A stretch of 64,000 bases of DNA from Chryseobacterium sp. 39-10 (GTDB lineage Bacteria; Bacteroidota; Bacteroidia; Flavobacteriales; Weeksellaceae). The position numbers and the translations under genes were made by a program. This document shows positions 33,052 to 41,678 of the stretch, in pieces (position 1 is the stretch's first letter; the number at the start of each line of letters is the position of its first letter). Under the pieces are notes generated by a model that saw nothing but the letters and a program-made list of their open reading frames with translations, ran no database searches and was not told the origin of the DNA. The stretch covers positions 1-64,000 of the forward strand of contig MKTK01000015.1 in assembly GCA_001898255.1 (NCBI GenBank). Direction: 5' to 3'.

Positions 33052-35664
33052 TTATTTCCATTTTGGCAGTAGCAGTTTAGCCACTGTAGCAGTCCATCCA
33101 CATTGGTGCGATGCGCCAATTCCTTTACCATTATCACCATTAAAATATTCGTAAAACATGATATAGTCGCGAAAGTATTGGTCATGGTTCAGGGTTTCAT
33201 TTCCTCCGTTAAATGCACGATCACCGTTTTTATCTCTGGTAAAAATGGAGCACAACCTTTGGCTTAAATCATCTGAAACAAAACTAAGATTTCGCATTTC
33301 TCCACTGCCTGTCGGGTATTCGATCTGGAAACTTTCGCCATAATAGAAGTGATAACGCTGCAAACTCTCCACAATCAGAAAGTTGATAGGAAACCAGATG
33401 GGTCCTCGCCAATTGCTGTTTCCACCAAACATGCTGCTGTCACTTTCTGCTGGCATATATCTAACCACAAATTCCTGATCGGCAGTTTTGAAAGTGAAGG
33501 GATTTTCTTCATAAATTTTTGACATGGAACGAATTCCGTATGGAGAAAGAAATTCATCCGGATCAACCATTCTTTTCAGTACCCTTGTTAGTCTCGCCTT
33601 ACGGAGAATACTCATCAAATGTTTTCCTGTGCTTCCTTCTACATCCCAATGTGATACCAAACTTGCAAGTTCGGGGCGGTTTTTCAAAATCCATTGCATT
33701 CTGGCGGTGAAATTCGGCAATTGATCCAGTATTTCGCTTTCGATGATTTCCACTGCAAAAATCGGAATTAAACCTACAATACTTCTCAGTTTTAAAGAAA
33801 CAGATTTTCCACTGTTCAGTTGAAGAACATCATAGAAAAAGCCATCTTCTTCGTTCCAAAGGCCCTCTGTGCCGGCTCCGAGGTTTTCCATCGCTGCTGC
33901 AATGTGTAAGTAATGTTCGAAAAACTTGATCGCCATGTCCTCGTACACTTTATTATGAAGTGCTAGTTCCATGGATATCCTCATCATATTGAGTGCAAAC
34001 ATGGCCATCCAGCTCGTTCCATCAGCTTGTTCCAGATGGTCACCGTTTTTGAATTGCATGTTTCTATCGAATGCACCAATATTGTCCAATCCAAGAAATC
34101 CACCACCGAAAACATTGTTTCCCTTTTTGTCTTTCCGATTCACCCACCAAGTAAAATTGAGTAATAATTTCTGGAAAACACTTTCCAGAAAGGATAAATC
34201 TGGTGCTCCATTTATTTTCTCATCAATCTTAAATACTCTAAAGGTTGCCCAAGCATGAACGGGTGGATTAACATCACTGAAATCCCATTCATAAGCCGGT
34301 AATTGCCCATTGGGATGCATGTACCATTCTTTGGTAAGCAATCGAAGCTGGTGTTTGGCAAATCCCGGGTCAATCAATGCAAACGGCACACAATGAAAGG
34401 CAAGGTCCCAAGTGGCAAACCACGGATACTCCCATTTGTCGGGCATTGAGATGATATCTTTGTTCTGCATGTGTTTCCATTCGGTGTTTCGCACATAATG
34501 TGAAAAATCTCTTTGTACTTCGTGCTTTGGATCGCCATTCAGCCATTTTGAAACGGTATAATGATAAAACTGCTTGTTCCATAATAATCCGGCAAATGCT
34601 TGACGTTGAATGTTCTTTTCGTCCTCTGTTTTAACATCGTTTTGAATATCATGATAGAATTCATCAGCTTCACTTTTTCTTAAACTAAAAACCTCGTCGA
34701 AGTCGTAAAAAGCATTGTCCATTTCATGAGGACTCAGTCTGAAATCGAAAATATTGCTTTCACCGGCCTCTATTTCAGCGTCGATATAAAAGCTCGCTTT
34801 CGTGCCCATTTTCTTTGGGTTAATCGCAGTTTTATCATCATGAACTACGTAGTTATTGATGCCGTCCTTATAATATTGAGCAGTTGTCTCGCAATTGGGA
34901 ATTACTTTCGGATTGCTTTCGTTGTTGCAAAAAAGGACCTCCGTATTAGGATGACGTGCATACATTTTTTTAAGCGAAATGGAATCATGCTCTATATCAA
35001 TTATACCATTTACCGAAGATTTTAGTTGAGGTTCGTAAGTGCCGTGTCCCCATTTCCAGTTATTGCGATACCAAATCGTTGGTAAAATAACCAGTGATGC
35101 CTTACGGTTACTTCTGTTAAAGCATGTCACACGAACAAGAATATCATCATGGTTTATTTTGGCATATTCAATAAAAATATCAAAGTACTCTTGCTCCTTG
35201 AAAATAGGCGTATCAGAAATTTCATACTCAGGATCATGCTTGGAGCGGTTTTCGTTTTCAATAATCAGTTCGTCATATGGAAAGGCATTGATGGGGTATT
35301 TGTACACCATCTTCATATAAGAGTGTGAAGGCGTGTTGTCTAAATAATAAAAAATTTCCTTCAGATCCTCACCATGATTTCCCTGATAGTTGCTTAAGCC
35401 AAAAAATCTTTCTTTAAGCATTTTATCATGCTTGTTCCAGAAGGATAGTGCAAAACAAAGCCGCTGTTTACTGTCGCATATTCCTGCAATTCCATCTTCG
35501 CTCCAGCGGTACGCTCTGCTAATGGCATCATCGTAAGTGGTATGTCCCCAAGCATTTCCATTTGAGCTGTAATCTTCGCGTACCGTTCCCCATTGGCGGT
35601 TGCTTACATAAGGCCCCCAAAATTTCCATTCAGGATTCTGTAATCTCTCTTTCTCTGCATTCAT
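33052..35664 (-). CDS. GH63-type glucosidase (MGH1-like)
   Basis: An 870-residue cytoplasmic-type protein without a signal peptide. N-terminal beta domain (1-300) precedes an (alpha/alpha)6 barrel. Family blocks are WEYPWFATWDLAFHCVPFA with the catalytic Asp, QLPAYEWDFSDVNPPVHAWA, GGFLGLDNIGAFDRN and the C-terminal HQCGWTATVAKLL. GH63 members hydrolyse alpha-glucosides; the bacterial ones act on mannosylglycerate, glucosylglycerate or oligosaccharides. Substrate not deducible. The gene is single, converging with osmC by 15 bp. Confidence 0.88.
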   Translation of the reverse strand: MNAEKERLQNPEWKFWGPYVSNRQWGTVREDYSSNGNAWGHTTYDDAISRAYRWSEDGIAGICDSKQRLCFALSFWNKHDKMLKERFFGLSNYQGNHGEDLKEIFYYLDNTPSHSYMKMVYKYPINAFPYDELIIENENRSKHDPEYEISDTPIFKEQEYFDIFIEYAKINHDDILVRVTCFNRSNRKASLVILPTIWYRNNWKWGHGTYEPQLKSSVNGIIDIEHDSISLKKMYARHPNTEVLFCNNESNPKVIPNCETTAQYYKDGINNYVVHDDKTAINPKKMGTKASFYIDAEIEAGESNIFDFRLSPHEMDNAFYDFDEVFSLRKSEADEFYHDIQNDVKTEDEKNIQRQAFAGLLWNKQFYHYTVSKWLNGDPKHEVQRDFSHYVRNTEWKHMQNKDIISMPDKWEYPWFATWDLAFHCVPFALIDPGFAKHQLRLLTKEWYMHPNGQLPAYEWDFSDVNPPVHAWATFRVFKIDEKINGAPDLSFLESVFQKLLLNFTWWVNRKDKKGNNVFGGGFLGLDNIGAFDRNMQFKNGDHLEQADGTSWMAMFALNMMRISMELALHNKVYEDMAIKFFEHYLHIAAAMENLGAGTEGLWNEEDGFFYDVLQLNSGKSVSLKLRSIVGLIPIFAVEIIESEILDQLPNFTARMQWILKNRPELASLVSHWDVEGSTGKHLMSILRKARLTRVLKRMVDPDEFLSPYGIRSMSKIYEENPFTFKTADQEFVVRYMPAESDSSMFGGNSNWRGPIWFPINFLIVESLQRYHFYYGESFQIEYPTGSGEMRNLSFVSDDLSQRLCSIFTRDKNGDRAFNGGNETLNHDQYFRDYIMFYEYFNGDNGKGIGASHQCGWTATVAKLLLPKWK

Positions 35665-35876
35665 AGATGCGAATTTAAAATATTTTTGATAAACGACTTT
35701 TCAAATTGTAAATCGTTGTTATTATGTAATTTACATTGCTTATGTCAATTGTGCTATTTTATAAATTATTGATAATCAATATTGTATTATCCTAGGGCTT
35801 TATTGGCTCTTTCATCTTTGAATTTTGTTTCTCTAAAATAATGATTTAGAGAATTGGCAGAATCCAAAATTTACAG

Positions 35877-35884
35877 TAATTTTG
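35877..35884 (+). promoter_or_regulatory. -7 promoter box of the methionine operon
   Basis: TAATTTTG is a perfect box. The expected transcript would start near 35891 and carry the SAM-I riboswitch about 25 bp later. Confidence 0.6.
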
Positions 35885-35915
35885 CCACAGATTTGTTCAT
35901 TTACATATTGAAAAT

Positions 35916-36018
35916 GTTATCAAGAAAGGTGGAGAGACTAGACTCTGTGAAACCTTGGCAACCCTTCGTCAGCGAAGAAGGTGCTACGTTCTAATCCGTT
36001 TTTACGGATGCAGATAAC
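35916..36018 (+). ncRNA. SAM-I (S-box) riboswitch
   Basis: The core reads AAGAAAGGTGGAGAGACTAG, CTCTGTGAAACCTTGGCAAC and AAGGTGCTACGTTCTA, all close to the S-box consensus. P1 is formed by GTTATC (35916-35921) with GATAAC (36013-36018). P2 pairs the AGGTGG side with CCT, P3 contains CCTTCG/CGAAG, and P4 is ATCCG (35994-35998) with CGGAT (36005-36009). It senses S-adenosylmethionine and should switch the homoserine acyltransferase operon off when SAM is plentiful. No terminator hairpin is obvious between P1 and the gene, so control may be translational. Confidence 0.93.
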
Positions 36019-36073
36019 GCTTACTAATTTCCCTTTTTTTGGTAGCATTTTCGATTTTTATTTAAAAAGAAAA

Positions 36074-37024
36074 TTGAGAAATCCGCTACAGCATATTGCC
36101 ATTCATCAACATCAATTAACGTCCGGTAGAAAATTGGATATTAATTTGTCCTACCAAACTTTTGGTCAGGATCTACTTTCTGCACCAATTGTTTTAATAA
36201 ATCATGCACTGACGGGAAACTCCGGCGTATGCGGCGATAACGGATGGTGGAACCGCTTGGTTGGAGAGACTCTGCCGGTGGATCTTCATAGGTTTGCTAT
36301 TCTCTGCTTCAATATCCCAGGAAATGGATACGATGGTGTTTTCATTGCAGATACTTCTGATATCACAACCAAAGACATTGCTTCTATCTTTTTGGAAGGG
36401 CTGAAATTTTTAAAGATCGAAAAACTTTTTGCTCTTATTGGCGGTTCTATTGGCGGCTCTATTGGGTGGGAAATGTTGGTGCAGCAGCACAGTTTAGCAA
36501 AATATTTTATACCAATTGCCACCGATTTCAAAACATCCGATTGGTTGCATTCCCAATGTTTGGTGCAGAAATTTTTGCTTGAATCAGAAAAGAAGCCATT
36601 AGAAAAAGCGCGTATTCATGCCATGTTATGCTACCGAACGCCAGAATCGATCAATTTCAGATTTAAGAATGAAAATGATGCTGAAAAGCAAATCCGTAAA
36701 TCCGAATGCTGGTTAAATTTTCACGGCAAAACACTTAATGAAAGATTTAGTTTGCAGGCCTACCGCTTTATGAATCACTTATTGATGAACATCGGTGTTC
36801 CCGAAGTTGAGATCAAATACATCAATGCCGAAATTCATTTAATTGCTATAGATACCGACTTGTTTTTTCCGGCATTTGAAATAAAAAGATCATTTGATCT
36901 TCTTCAGGAAAACAAACAAAATGTCTATTATCACGAGTTGAAATCAATCCACGGCCACGATGCATTTCTAATGGAGTATGAACAGCTGAATCAAATTTTA
37001 AAACCAATATTTTATGAAAAATAA
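36074..37024 (+). CDS. metX: Homoserine O-acyltransferase (MetX-like alpha/beta hydrolase)
   Basis: I place the start at TTG 36074, preceded by TTAAAAAGAAAA: this gives 316 residues that begin in register with family members (HQHQLTSGRKLDINLSYQTF). The upstream ATG at 36008 and GTG at 35981 both lie inside the SAM-I riboswitch. Catalytic triad: Ser in LIGGSIGGSIGWE, Asp in AIDTDLFFP and His in SIHGHDAFL. It acylates homoserine with acetyl- (or succinyl-) CoA, the first committed step to methionine. It overlaps the next gene by 11 bp. Annotation with ATG 36008 is possible and would add 22 residues. Confidence 0.88.
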   Translation: MRNPLQHIAIHQHQLTSGRKLDINLSYQTFGQDLLSAPIVLINHALTGNSGVCGDNGWWNRLVGETLPVDLHRFAILCFNIPGNGYDGVFIADTSDITTKDIASIFLEGLKFLKIEKLFALIGGSIGGSIGWEMLVQQHSLAKYFIPIATDFKTSDWLHSQCLVQKFLLESEKKPLEKARIHAMLCYRTPESINFRFKNENDAEKQIRKSECWLNFHGKTLNERFSLQAYRFMNHLLMNIGVPEVEIKYINAEIHLIAIDTDLFFPAFEIKRSFDLLQENKQNVYYHELKSIHGHDAFLMEYEQLNQILKPIFYEK

Positions 37025-38552
37025 AAACGAAATACGACTTTTCAAACACAAATCCATCATTAAATTTGAGGGCAAAGATTTCCTTGGTGAAGTGGGAATT
37101 GATGGTCGAATTTTCAAAGCGTTGACGTTAGCGAGAATTAGTGTCGGCGTTATTTCCCAACAGGCAATCGAGAATGGTTTGTCGGTTTTGGTGAATGATT
37201 CCGATTCCGAAAAAGCGGTAAATTGCCTGATTAATGAGTTTGCAAGTGAAAGAAAGAATGGCAAAGTAAGTTTAATTTATAGCATTAATAATGTTTCTGT
37301 TATCGGTTTTGAATCTAAAGATTATAACAAAATCGCCTCCGAATTGGCCAGAAATAACATCTTTCCTTTAATATTGAATCAGGTGGCTGCAGAAAGCCGT
37401 GTCAATATTGTTGTGGCTTCTTCACAGGACGAAAAAGCAAAAAATATTATAGAAGCCGAAGTATTCGGAAAACCCAAAACAGTTCACCTCGCCATTTTCG
37501 GACATGGCAATGTAGGAACCGTATTGATTGATCAAATTTTGGAAAGTGCCGAAGAAATTAAAAGACGCAAAAAACTCCAGCTGAAGATTGTTGCAGTTTC
37601 CAATTCCCGAAAATTTATTTTTGATAAGAACGGCCTCGATGATTCATGGAAAAAAAGAATTGAAGTCTCCGATCATATCGCGTCTCCAGAAGAAATTATT
37701 GCTCTCGCGAAAGACAACCATCTCGAAAACCTTATCGCCATAGATAACACCGCTAATAAGGCGTTTGTAGCGAATTACCCTTCGTTTGCCGAAAATGGAT
37801 TTGATTTGGTTTCCTCCAATAAAATTTTCAATACCCTTGCTATTGAAGAATACCGGAGTTTTAGAAATCTACTGACCAAGAACAATAAACATTACCTCTA
37901 CGAAACCAATGTGGGCGCAGGTTTGCCTTTAATTGATACGATTAAATTACTCCATCTTTCCGGGGAGAATATTACCCGGATTAAGGGAGTTTTTTCTGGA
38001 ACTTTGAGTTATGTTTTTAATAACTTTTCAGTGCGCAATGATGCTTTTTCAAAAATTGTTTTGGAGGCCCTAGAAAAGGGGTACACAGAACCCGATCCAA
38101 GAGAAGATTTATCTGGAAATGATGTGGCGAGAAAACTATTAATTCTGGCCAGAGAACTGGATTTAATCAATGAATTCAGCGACATCAATATTCAAAATCT
38201 CGTTCCTCTAAACCTGCTTTCGATCAACAAAAATGAGTTTATTTCTCGCCTTTCGGAACTGGATGAAGAATATCAAAAAATCAAAGAAAATCAGGCGCCG
38301 GATCACGTTCTGCGGTATGTCGGCGATTTGCACGGCGATTTGCATCAGGAAAAAGGCGAGCTCGATGTGAAACTGATCTCTGTTCCTGCCAATTCCGCAC
38401 TCGGACAACTGAAAGGTTCAGATTCTATTTTCGAAATTTATACCGAAAGTTACGGTGAAAATCCGATCGTCATTATGGGAGCCGGAGCTGGAGCAAAGGT
38501 AACAGCACGCGGTGTTTTCGGCGATATTTTAAGATTAAGCGAAACGAAATAA
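37014..38552 (+). CDS. ACT-domain homoserine dehydrogenase (ThrA/MetL relative without kinase)
   Basis: The 512-residue protein lacks an aspartokinase catalytic domain. Residues 1-150 hold two ACT-like units homologous to the regulatory part of ThrA (ISVGVISQQAIENGLSVLV, then VSVIGFESKDYNKIASELAR). Residues 158-505 are homoserine dehydrogenase: NAD(P) loop FGHGNVGTVLID, catalytic region around GVFSGTLSYVFNNF and EKGYTEPDPREDLSGNDVAR. It reduces aspartate semialdehyde to homoserine. The layout is a fusion that lost, or never had, the kinase; a separate aspartokinase must exist elsewhere. The ACT pair probably binds a pathway end product. Co-transcribed with metX under the riboswitch. Confidence 0.9.
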   Translation: MKNKNEIRLFKHKSIIKFEGKDFLGEVGIDGRIFKALTLARISVGVISQQAIENGLSVLVNDSDSEKAVNCLINEFASERKNGKVSLIYSINNVSVIGFESKDYNKIASELARNNIFPLILNQVAAESRVNIVVASSQDEKAKNIIEAEVFGKPKTVHLAIFGHGNVGTVLIDQILESAEEIKRRKKLQLKIVAVSNSRKFIFDKNGLDDSWKKRIEVSDHIASPEEIIALAKDNHLENLIAIDNTANKAFVANYPSFAENGFDLVSSNKIFNTLAIEEYRSFRNLLTKNNKHYLYETNVGAGLPLIDTIKLLHLSGENITRIKGVFSGTLSYVFNNFSVRNDAFSKIVLEALEKGYTEPDPREDLSGNDVARKLLILARELDLINEFSDINIQNLVPLNLLSINKNEFISRLSELDEEYQKIKENQAPDHVLRYVGDLHGDLHQEKGELDVKLISVPANSALGQLKGSDSIFEIYTESYGENPIVIMGAGAGAKVTARGVFGDILRLSETK

Positions 38553-38606
38553 TGATACGCTAAAAAAAAAATCAAAATGAGTTCCGAAGGAACGGTTTAT
38601 TACAGG

Positions 38607-38741
38607 ATAGGATGTAATCCTATTTAGAGATTTATTACAGGATACGATGAAATCCTATCAAGAGATTATAGGATAGAATGTAATCCTATCAAATCTATCA
38701 AAACCAAGGAACAATTTAAAAAAGATAGGATGATATCCTAT
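38607..38741. repeat. Four imperfect palindromes ATAGGATGTAATCCTAT
   Basis: Seventeen-base imperfect palindromes at 38607-38623, 38642-38658 (ATACGATGAAATCCTAT), 38673-38689 (ATAGAATGTAATCCTAT) and 38725-38741 (ATAGGATGATATCCTAT). Spacing is 35, 31 and 52 bp. They fill most of the 208-bp gap between the homoserine dehydrogenase and sulfhydrylase genes. They could be operators of a regulator, an interspersed repeat family or short RNA hairpins. Confidence 0.7.
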
Positions 38742-38760
38742 TAAATAAAAATCAATAAAA

Positions 38761-39954
38761 ATGGAAAAACCATCAACCGATAACCATAAACCATCAACTC
38801 ACTTCGAAACCATTGCCGTTCGTACCCAGACCGAAAGAACGCAGTTTGATGAACATTCCACGCCATTGTATCTTACCTCAAGTTTTATTTTTGAAGATGC
38901 TGAAGATATGCGCGCGAGTTTTGCCGAAGAAAAAGAAAAAAATCTCTATAGCCGTTTCAGCAACCCGAATGTCACCGAATTTGTCGATAAAATTGCAAAA
39001 ATGGAAGGCGCAGAATCCGGTTACGCTTTTGCAACGGGAATGGCAGCAATCTATTCCACATTTGCGGCCTTGTTGAGTGCTGGCGATCATATTTTGAGCT
39101 GCCAGTCGGTGTTTGGGTCTACGCATACGTTGTTCACCAAATATTTTCCGAAATGGAATATCAACACCACTTATTTCAAAGCAGAAGATGCCGAAAATAT
39201 AGAAAAACTCATTCAGCCCAATACCAAAATCCTGTACCTTGAAACGCCCACCAATCCCGCAATTGAAGTTTTAGATTTGGAATTGCTCGGCAAAATCGCC
39301 AAAAAACACAACTTGCTGTTTGTTGTCGATAACTGTTTTGCGACGCCCTATTTGCAGCAGCCGATCAAGTACGGAGCCGATATTGTGGTGCATTCAGCCA
39401 CTAAATTAATCGATGGTCAGGGTCGTGTTTTAGGTGGTGTTGCGGTGGGAAAGGCTGATCTCATTCGGGAAATTTATCTGTTTGCCCGAAATACTGGTCC
39501 GGCCATGTCGCCGTTCAACGCGTGGGTGTTGAGTAAAAGTCTGGAAACATTGGCTTTGAGAGTGGATAAACATTGCGAAAATGCCTTAAAAGTGGCGGAA
39601 TTTTTAGAGCAGCATCCCCATGTGGAATTGGTGAAATATCCGTTTCTGAAATCTCATCCCAACTACGAAATTGCCAAAAAGCAAATGAAATTAGGCGGAA
39701 GCATTGTCGCTTTCGAAGTAAAAGGTGGCATCGAAGGCGGCAGGAATTTTCTCAATAAAATCAAGATGTGTTCATTGTCAGCCAATCTCGGCGATACCAG
39801 AACAATTGTTACGCATCCGGCTTCTACAACGCATTCCAAGCTTTCGGATGAAGAAAGAAACGAAGTCGGAATCACGGCTGGATTGGTTCGTTGTTCGGTC
39901 GGTTTAGAAAATGTGGACGATATTATTGCAGATCTAAAACAAGCGTTGGATTAG
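38761..39954 (+). CDS. Trans-sulfuration PLP enzyme, O-acylhomoserine sulfhydrylase (MetZ/MetY type)
   Basis: The 397-residue enzyme belongs to the Cys/Met metabolism PLP family: STPLYLTSSF at the N-terminus, LYSRFSNPN, ETPTNPAIEV, and the PLP lysine in HSATKLIDGQ (K215). Such proteins make homocysteine directly from O-acetyl- or O-succinylhomoserine and sulfide, or act as cystathionine gamma-synthase. The MetZ subtype (O-succinylhomoserine sulfhydrylase) fits best in sequence style; the acetyl or succinyl preference must match the metX gene of this locus. A repeat-rich gap precedes it. Confidence 0.88.
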   Translation: MEKPSTDNHKPSTHFETIAVRTQTERTQFDEHSTPLYLTSSFIFEDAEDMRASFAEEKEKNLYSRFSNPNVTEFVDKIAKMEGAESGYAFATGMAAIYSTFAALLSAGDHILSCQSVFGSTHTLFTKYFPKWNINTTYFKAEDAENIEKLIQPNTKILYLETPTNPAIEVLDLELLGKIAKKHNLLFVVDNCFATPYLQQPIKYGADIVVHSATKLIDGQGRVLGGVAVGKADLIREIYLFARNTGPAMSPFNAWVLSKSLETLALRVDKHCENALKVAEFLEQHPHVELVKYPFLKSHPNYEIAKKQMKLGGSIVAFEVKGGIEGGRNFLNKIKMCSLSANLGDTRTIVTHPASTTHSKLSDEERNEVGITAGLVRCSVGLENVDDIIADLKQALD

Positions 39955-39962
39955 TTTTATTT

Positions 39963-40048
39963 GGGCAGCTATTTCCGCCCTCCGTTCCCGCTTTTTTGTT
40001 CCGCTTCGCTGCACAAAAAGAGCTCCACTCAGGTCGGGCTGCGTAAGA
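39963..40048. repeat. REP-like interspersed element with hairpin
   Basis: GGGCAGCTATTTCCGCCCTC opens a GC-rich stretch with a hairpin of CTTTTTTGT (39991-39999) against ACAAAAAG (40013-40020) and TCCACTCAGGTCGGGCTGCG as the end. I recall such elements being scattered in intergenic regions of Chryseobacterium and relatives. It may also act as terminator for the sulfhydrylase gene. Confidence 0.55.
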
Positions 40049-40083
40049 TTTAACAATAAAAAACAGGTCACGATACACGATAA

Positions 40084-40587
40084 ATGATGAACGTAATTTT
40101 AGAGACAAACCGGCTTTTGCTACGAGAATTAACTTCCGATGATGCAGAAGATTTTTATAAATTAAATCTAAATCCTAATGTGATAAGATATACAGGCAAT
40201 TTATCTTTCAAAAGTATCGAAGAGGCGAGAGAATTCTTAGAGAATTACAAGGACTATCAAGTAAACGGTTATGGCAGATGGGCCGTAATTCTTAAAGATT
40301 CTAATCAATTTGTGGGCTGGTGCGGATTGAAATTGGGCGAAATGGAAAATGAAACGGATATTGGATTTCGCTTTTTTGAGGAAGAATGGAACAAAGGATA
40401 TGCGACAGAAAGTGCAAATGCATGCTTACATTACGGATTTGAAAAGTTGAATCTAAAACGCATTATCGGAAGAGCAATGAAAGAAAATAAAGCTTCCATA
40501 AAAGTACTTCAAAAAATTGGGCTTGAATATGAGAAGGAAGCAGAACTGGATGGGAAACCCGCGGTAATTTATACAATAGAAAAATGA
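40084..40587 (+). CDS. GNAT acetyltransferase, RimJ/RimL type
   Basis: The 167-residue protein has the typical RimJ-like layout: [20 protein letters not shown] at the start, [29 protein letters not shown] with the acetyl-CoA loop, and [14 protein letters not shown] near the end. It acetylates an N-terminal or side-chain amine of unknown substrate. It overlaps the metH start by 4 bp (ATGA), so a GNAT is translationally coupled inside a methionine operon. No direct role in methionine synthesis is known for this family. Confidence 0.85.
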   Translation: MMNVILETNRLLLRELTSDDAEDFYKLNLNPNVIRYTGNLSFKSIEEAREFLENYKDYQVNGYGRWAVILKDSNQFVGWCGLKLGEMENETDIGFRFFEEEWNKGYATESANACLHYGFEKLNLKRIIGRAMKENKASIKVLQKIGLEYEKEAELDGKPAVIYTIEK

Positions 40588-41594
40588 AAAATTCAGAACA
40601 ATTATACAAAGCACTTTCCGAAAGAATTTTAGTTCTCGACGGTGCTATGGGAACCATGCTTCAGCGTTACGGTTTCGAGGAAGAAGATTACCGTGGCGAA
40701 AGGTTTAAAGATTGGAAATCACCAGTAAAAGGGAACAATGATCTTTTGTCTTTAACGCAGCCCAAAGCCATTGAAGAAGTGCATCGTAAATATTTGGAAG
40801 CCGGAGCCGACATTATCGAAACCAATACTTTTTCGGGAACCACGATTGCCATGGCCGATTATCACATGGAAGATTTGGTGTACGAACTCAATTTCGAGTC
40901 GGCAAAAATCGCCCGAAAAGTTTGCGACGAATTCACCGCCTTAACGCCTGAAAAACCAAGATTTGTAGCCGGTTCCATTGGTCCAACCAACAAAACGGCA
41001 AGTTTAAGTCCGGATGTTAACGATCCCGGTTTTCGCGCCATCACTTTTGATGAATTAAGAATGGCCTACAAACAACAGGCAGAAGCATTGCTGGACGGTG
41101 GTTCCGACATTCTTTTGGTGGAAACTATTTTCGATACGTTGAACGCAAAAGCTGCACTTTTTGCCATCGACGAAATTCAGGATGAGCGCAATATCCAGAT
41201 TCCGATTATGGTTTCGGGAACCATTACCGATGCTTCCGGAAGAACCTTGAGCGGACAAACTGCAGAGGCATTTCTCATTTCTGTTTCGCATCTTAATTTG
41301 TTAAGTGTGGGTTTCAACTGCGCGTTAGGAGCCAAACAGTTAACCCCTTATCTGGAAACCATTTCCGCGAATTCCGAGTTTCATATTTCGGCTTATCCAA
41401 ATGCGGGTTTACCCAATGCATTCGGACAGTACGACGAAACGCCGGAACACATGGCATCGCAAATTAAAGAATATGCCGACAAAGGTTTAATCAACATTAT
41501 TGGCGGTTGCTGCGGAACAACACCGGAACATATTAAAGCGATTGCCGAACTGGTGAAAGATTATGAACCTAGAAAGCTCAAAGTAACGATATAA
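40584..41594 (+). CDS. metH: Methionine synthase N-terminal half (homocysteine-binding)
   Basis: The 336-residue protein is the homocysteine S-methyltransferase module of cobalamin-dependent MetH. Zinc ligands are C246 in GFNCALG and C309/C310 in [30 protein letters not shown] is the typical start. The remaining modules are on a second gene 84 bp downstream. Such splitting is usual in Flavobacteriia and does not mean a frameshift: this ORF has a proper stop and the next has its own start. Confidence 0.95.
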   Translation: MKNSEQLYKALSERILVLDGAMGTMLQRYGFEEEDYRGERFKDWKSPVKGNNDLLSLTQPKAIEEVHRKYLEAGADIIETNTFSGTTIAMADYHMEDLVYELNFESAKIARKVCDEFTALTPEKPRFVAGSIGPTNKTASLSPDVNDPGFRAITFDELRMAYKQQAEALLDGGSDILLVETIFDTLNAKAALFAIDEIQDERNIQIPIMVSGTITDASGRTLSGQTAEAFLISVSHLNLLSVGFNCALGAKQLTPYLETISANSEFHISAYPNAGLPNAFGQYDETPEHMASQIKEYADKGLINIIGGCCGTTPEHIKAIAELVKDYEPRKLKVTI

Positions 41595-41678
41595 CAATGT
41601 ATCAATGTACGAATGGGAAGAATGTGACAGTAGCATTCGTGAATTTCTAAATGTTTGCATTGGTAATTTAAATAAAAG

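Noticed and set aside
35981-36010. GTG and ATG starts for the homoserine acyltransferase
   Set aside because: Both are inside the SAM-I aptamer (P3 and P4), and the added residues do not match the family N-terminus; TTG 36074 is preferred, though not proven.
38607-38741. CRISPR array in the methionine locus
   Set aside because: Only four short palindromes with uneven spacing and variable arms.
41595-41678. Frameshift splitting metH
   Set aside because: The two halves end and begin at domain borders with an 84-bp spacer and proper start; the split form is normal in related bacteria.
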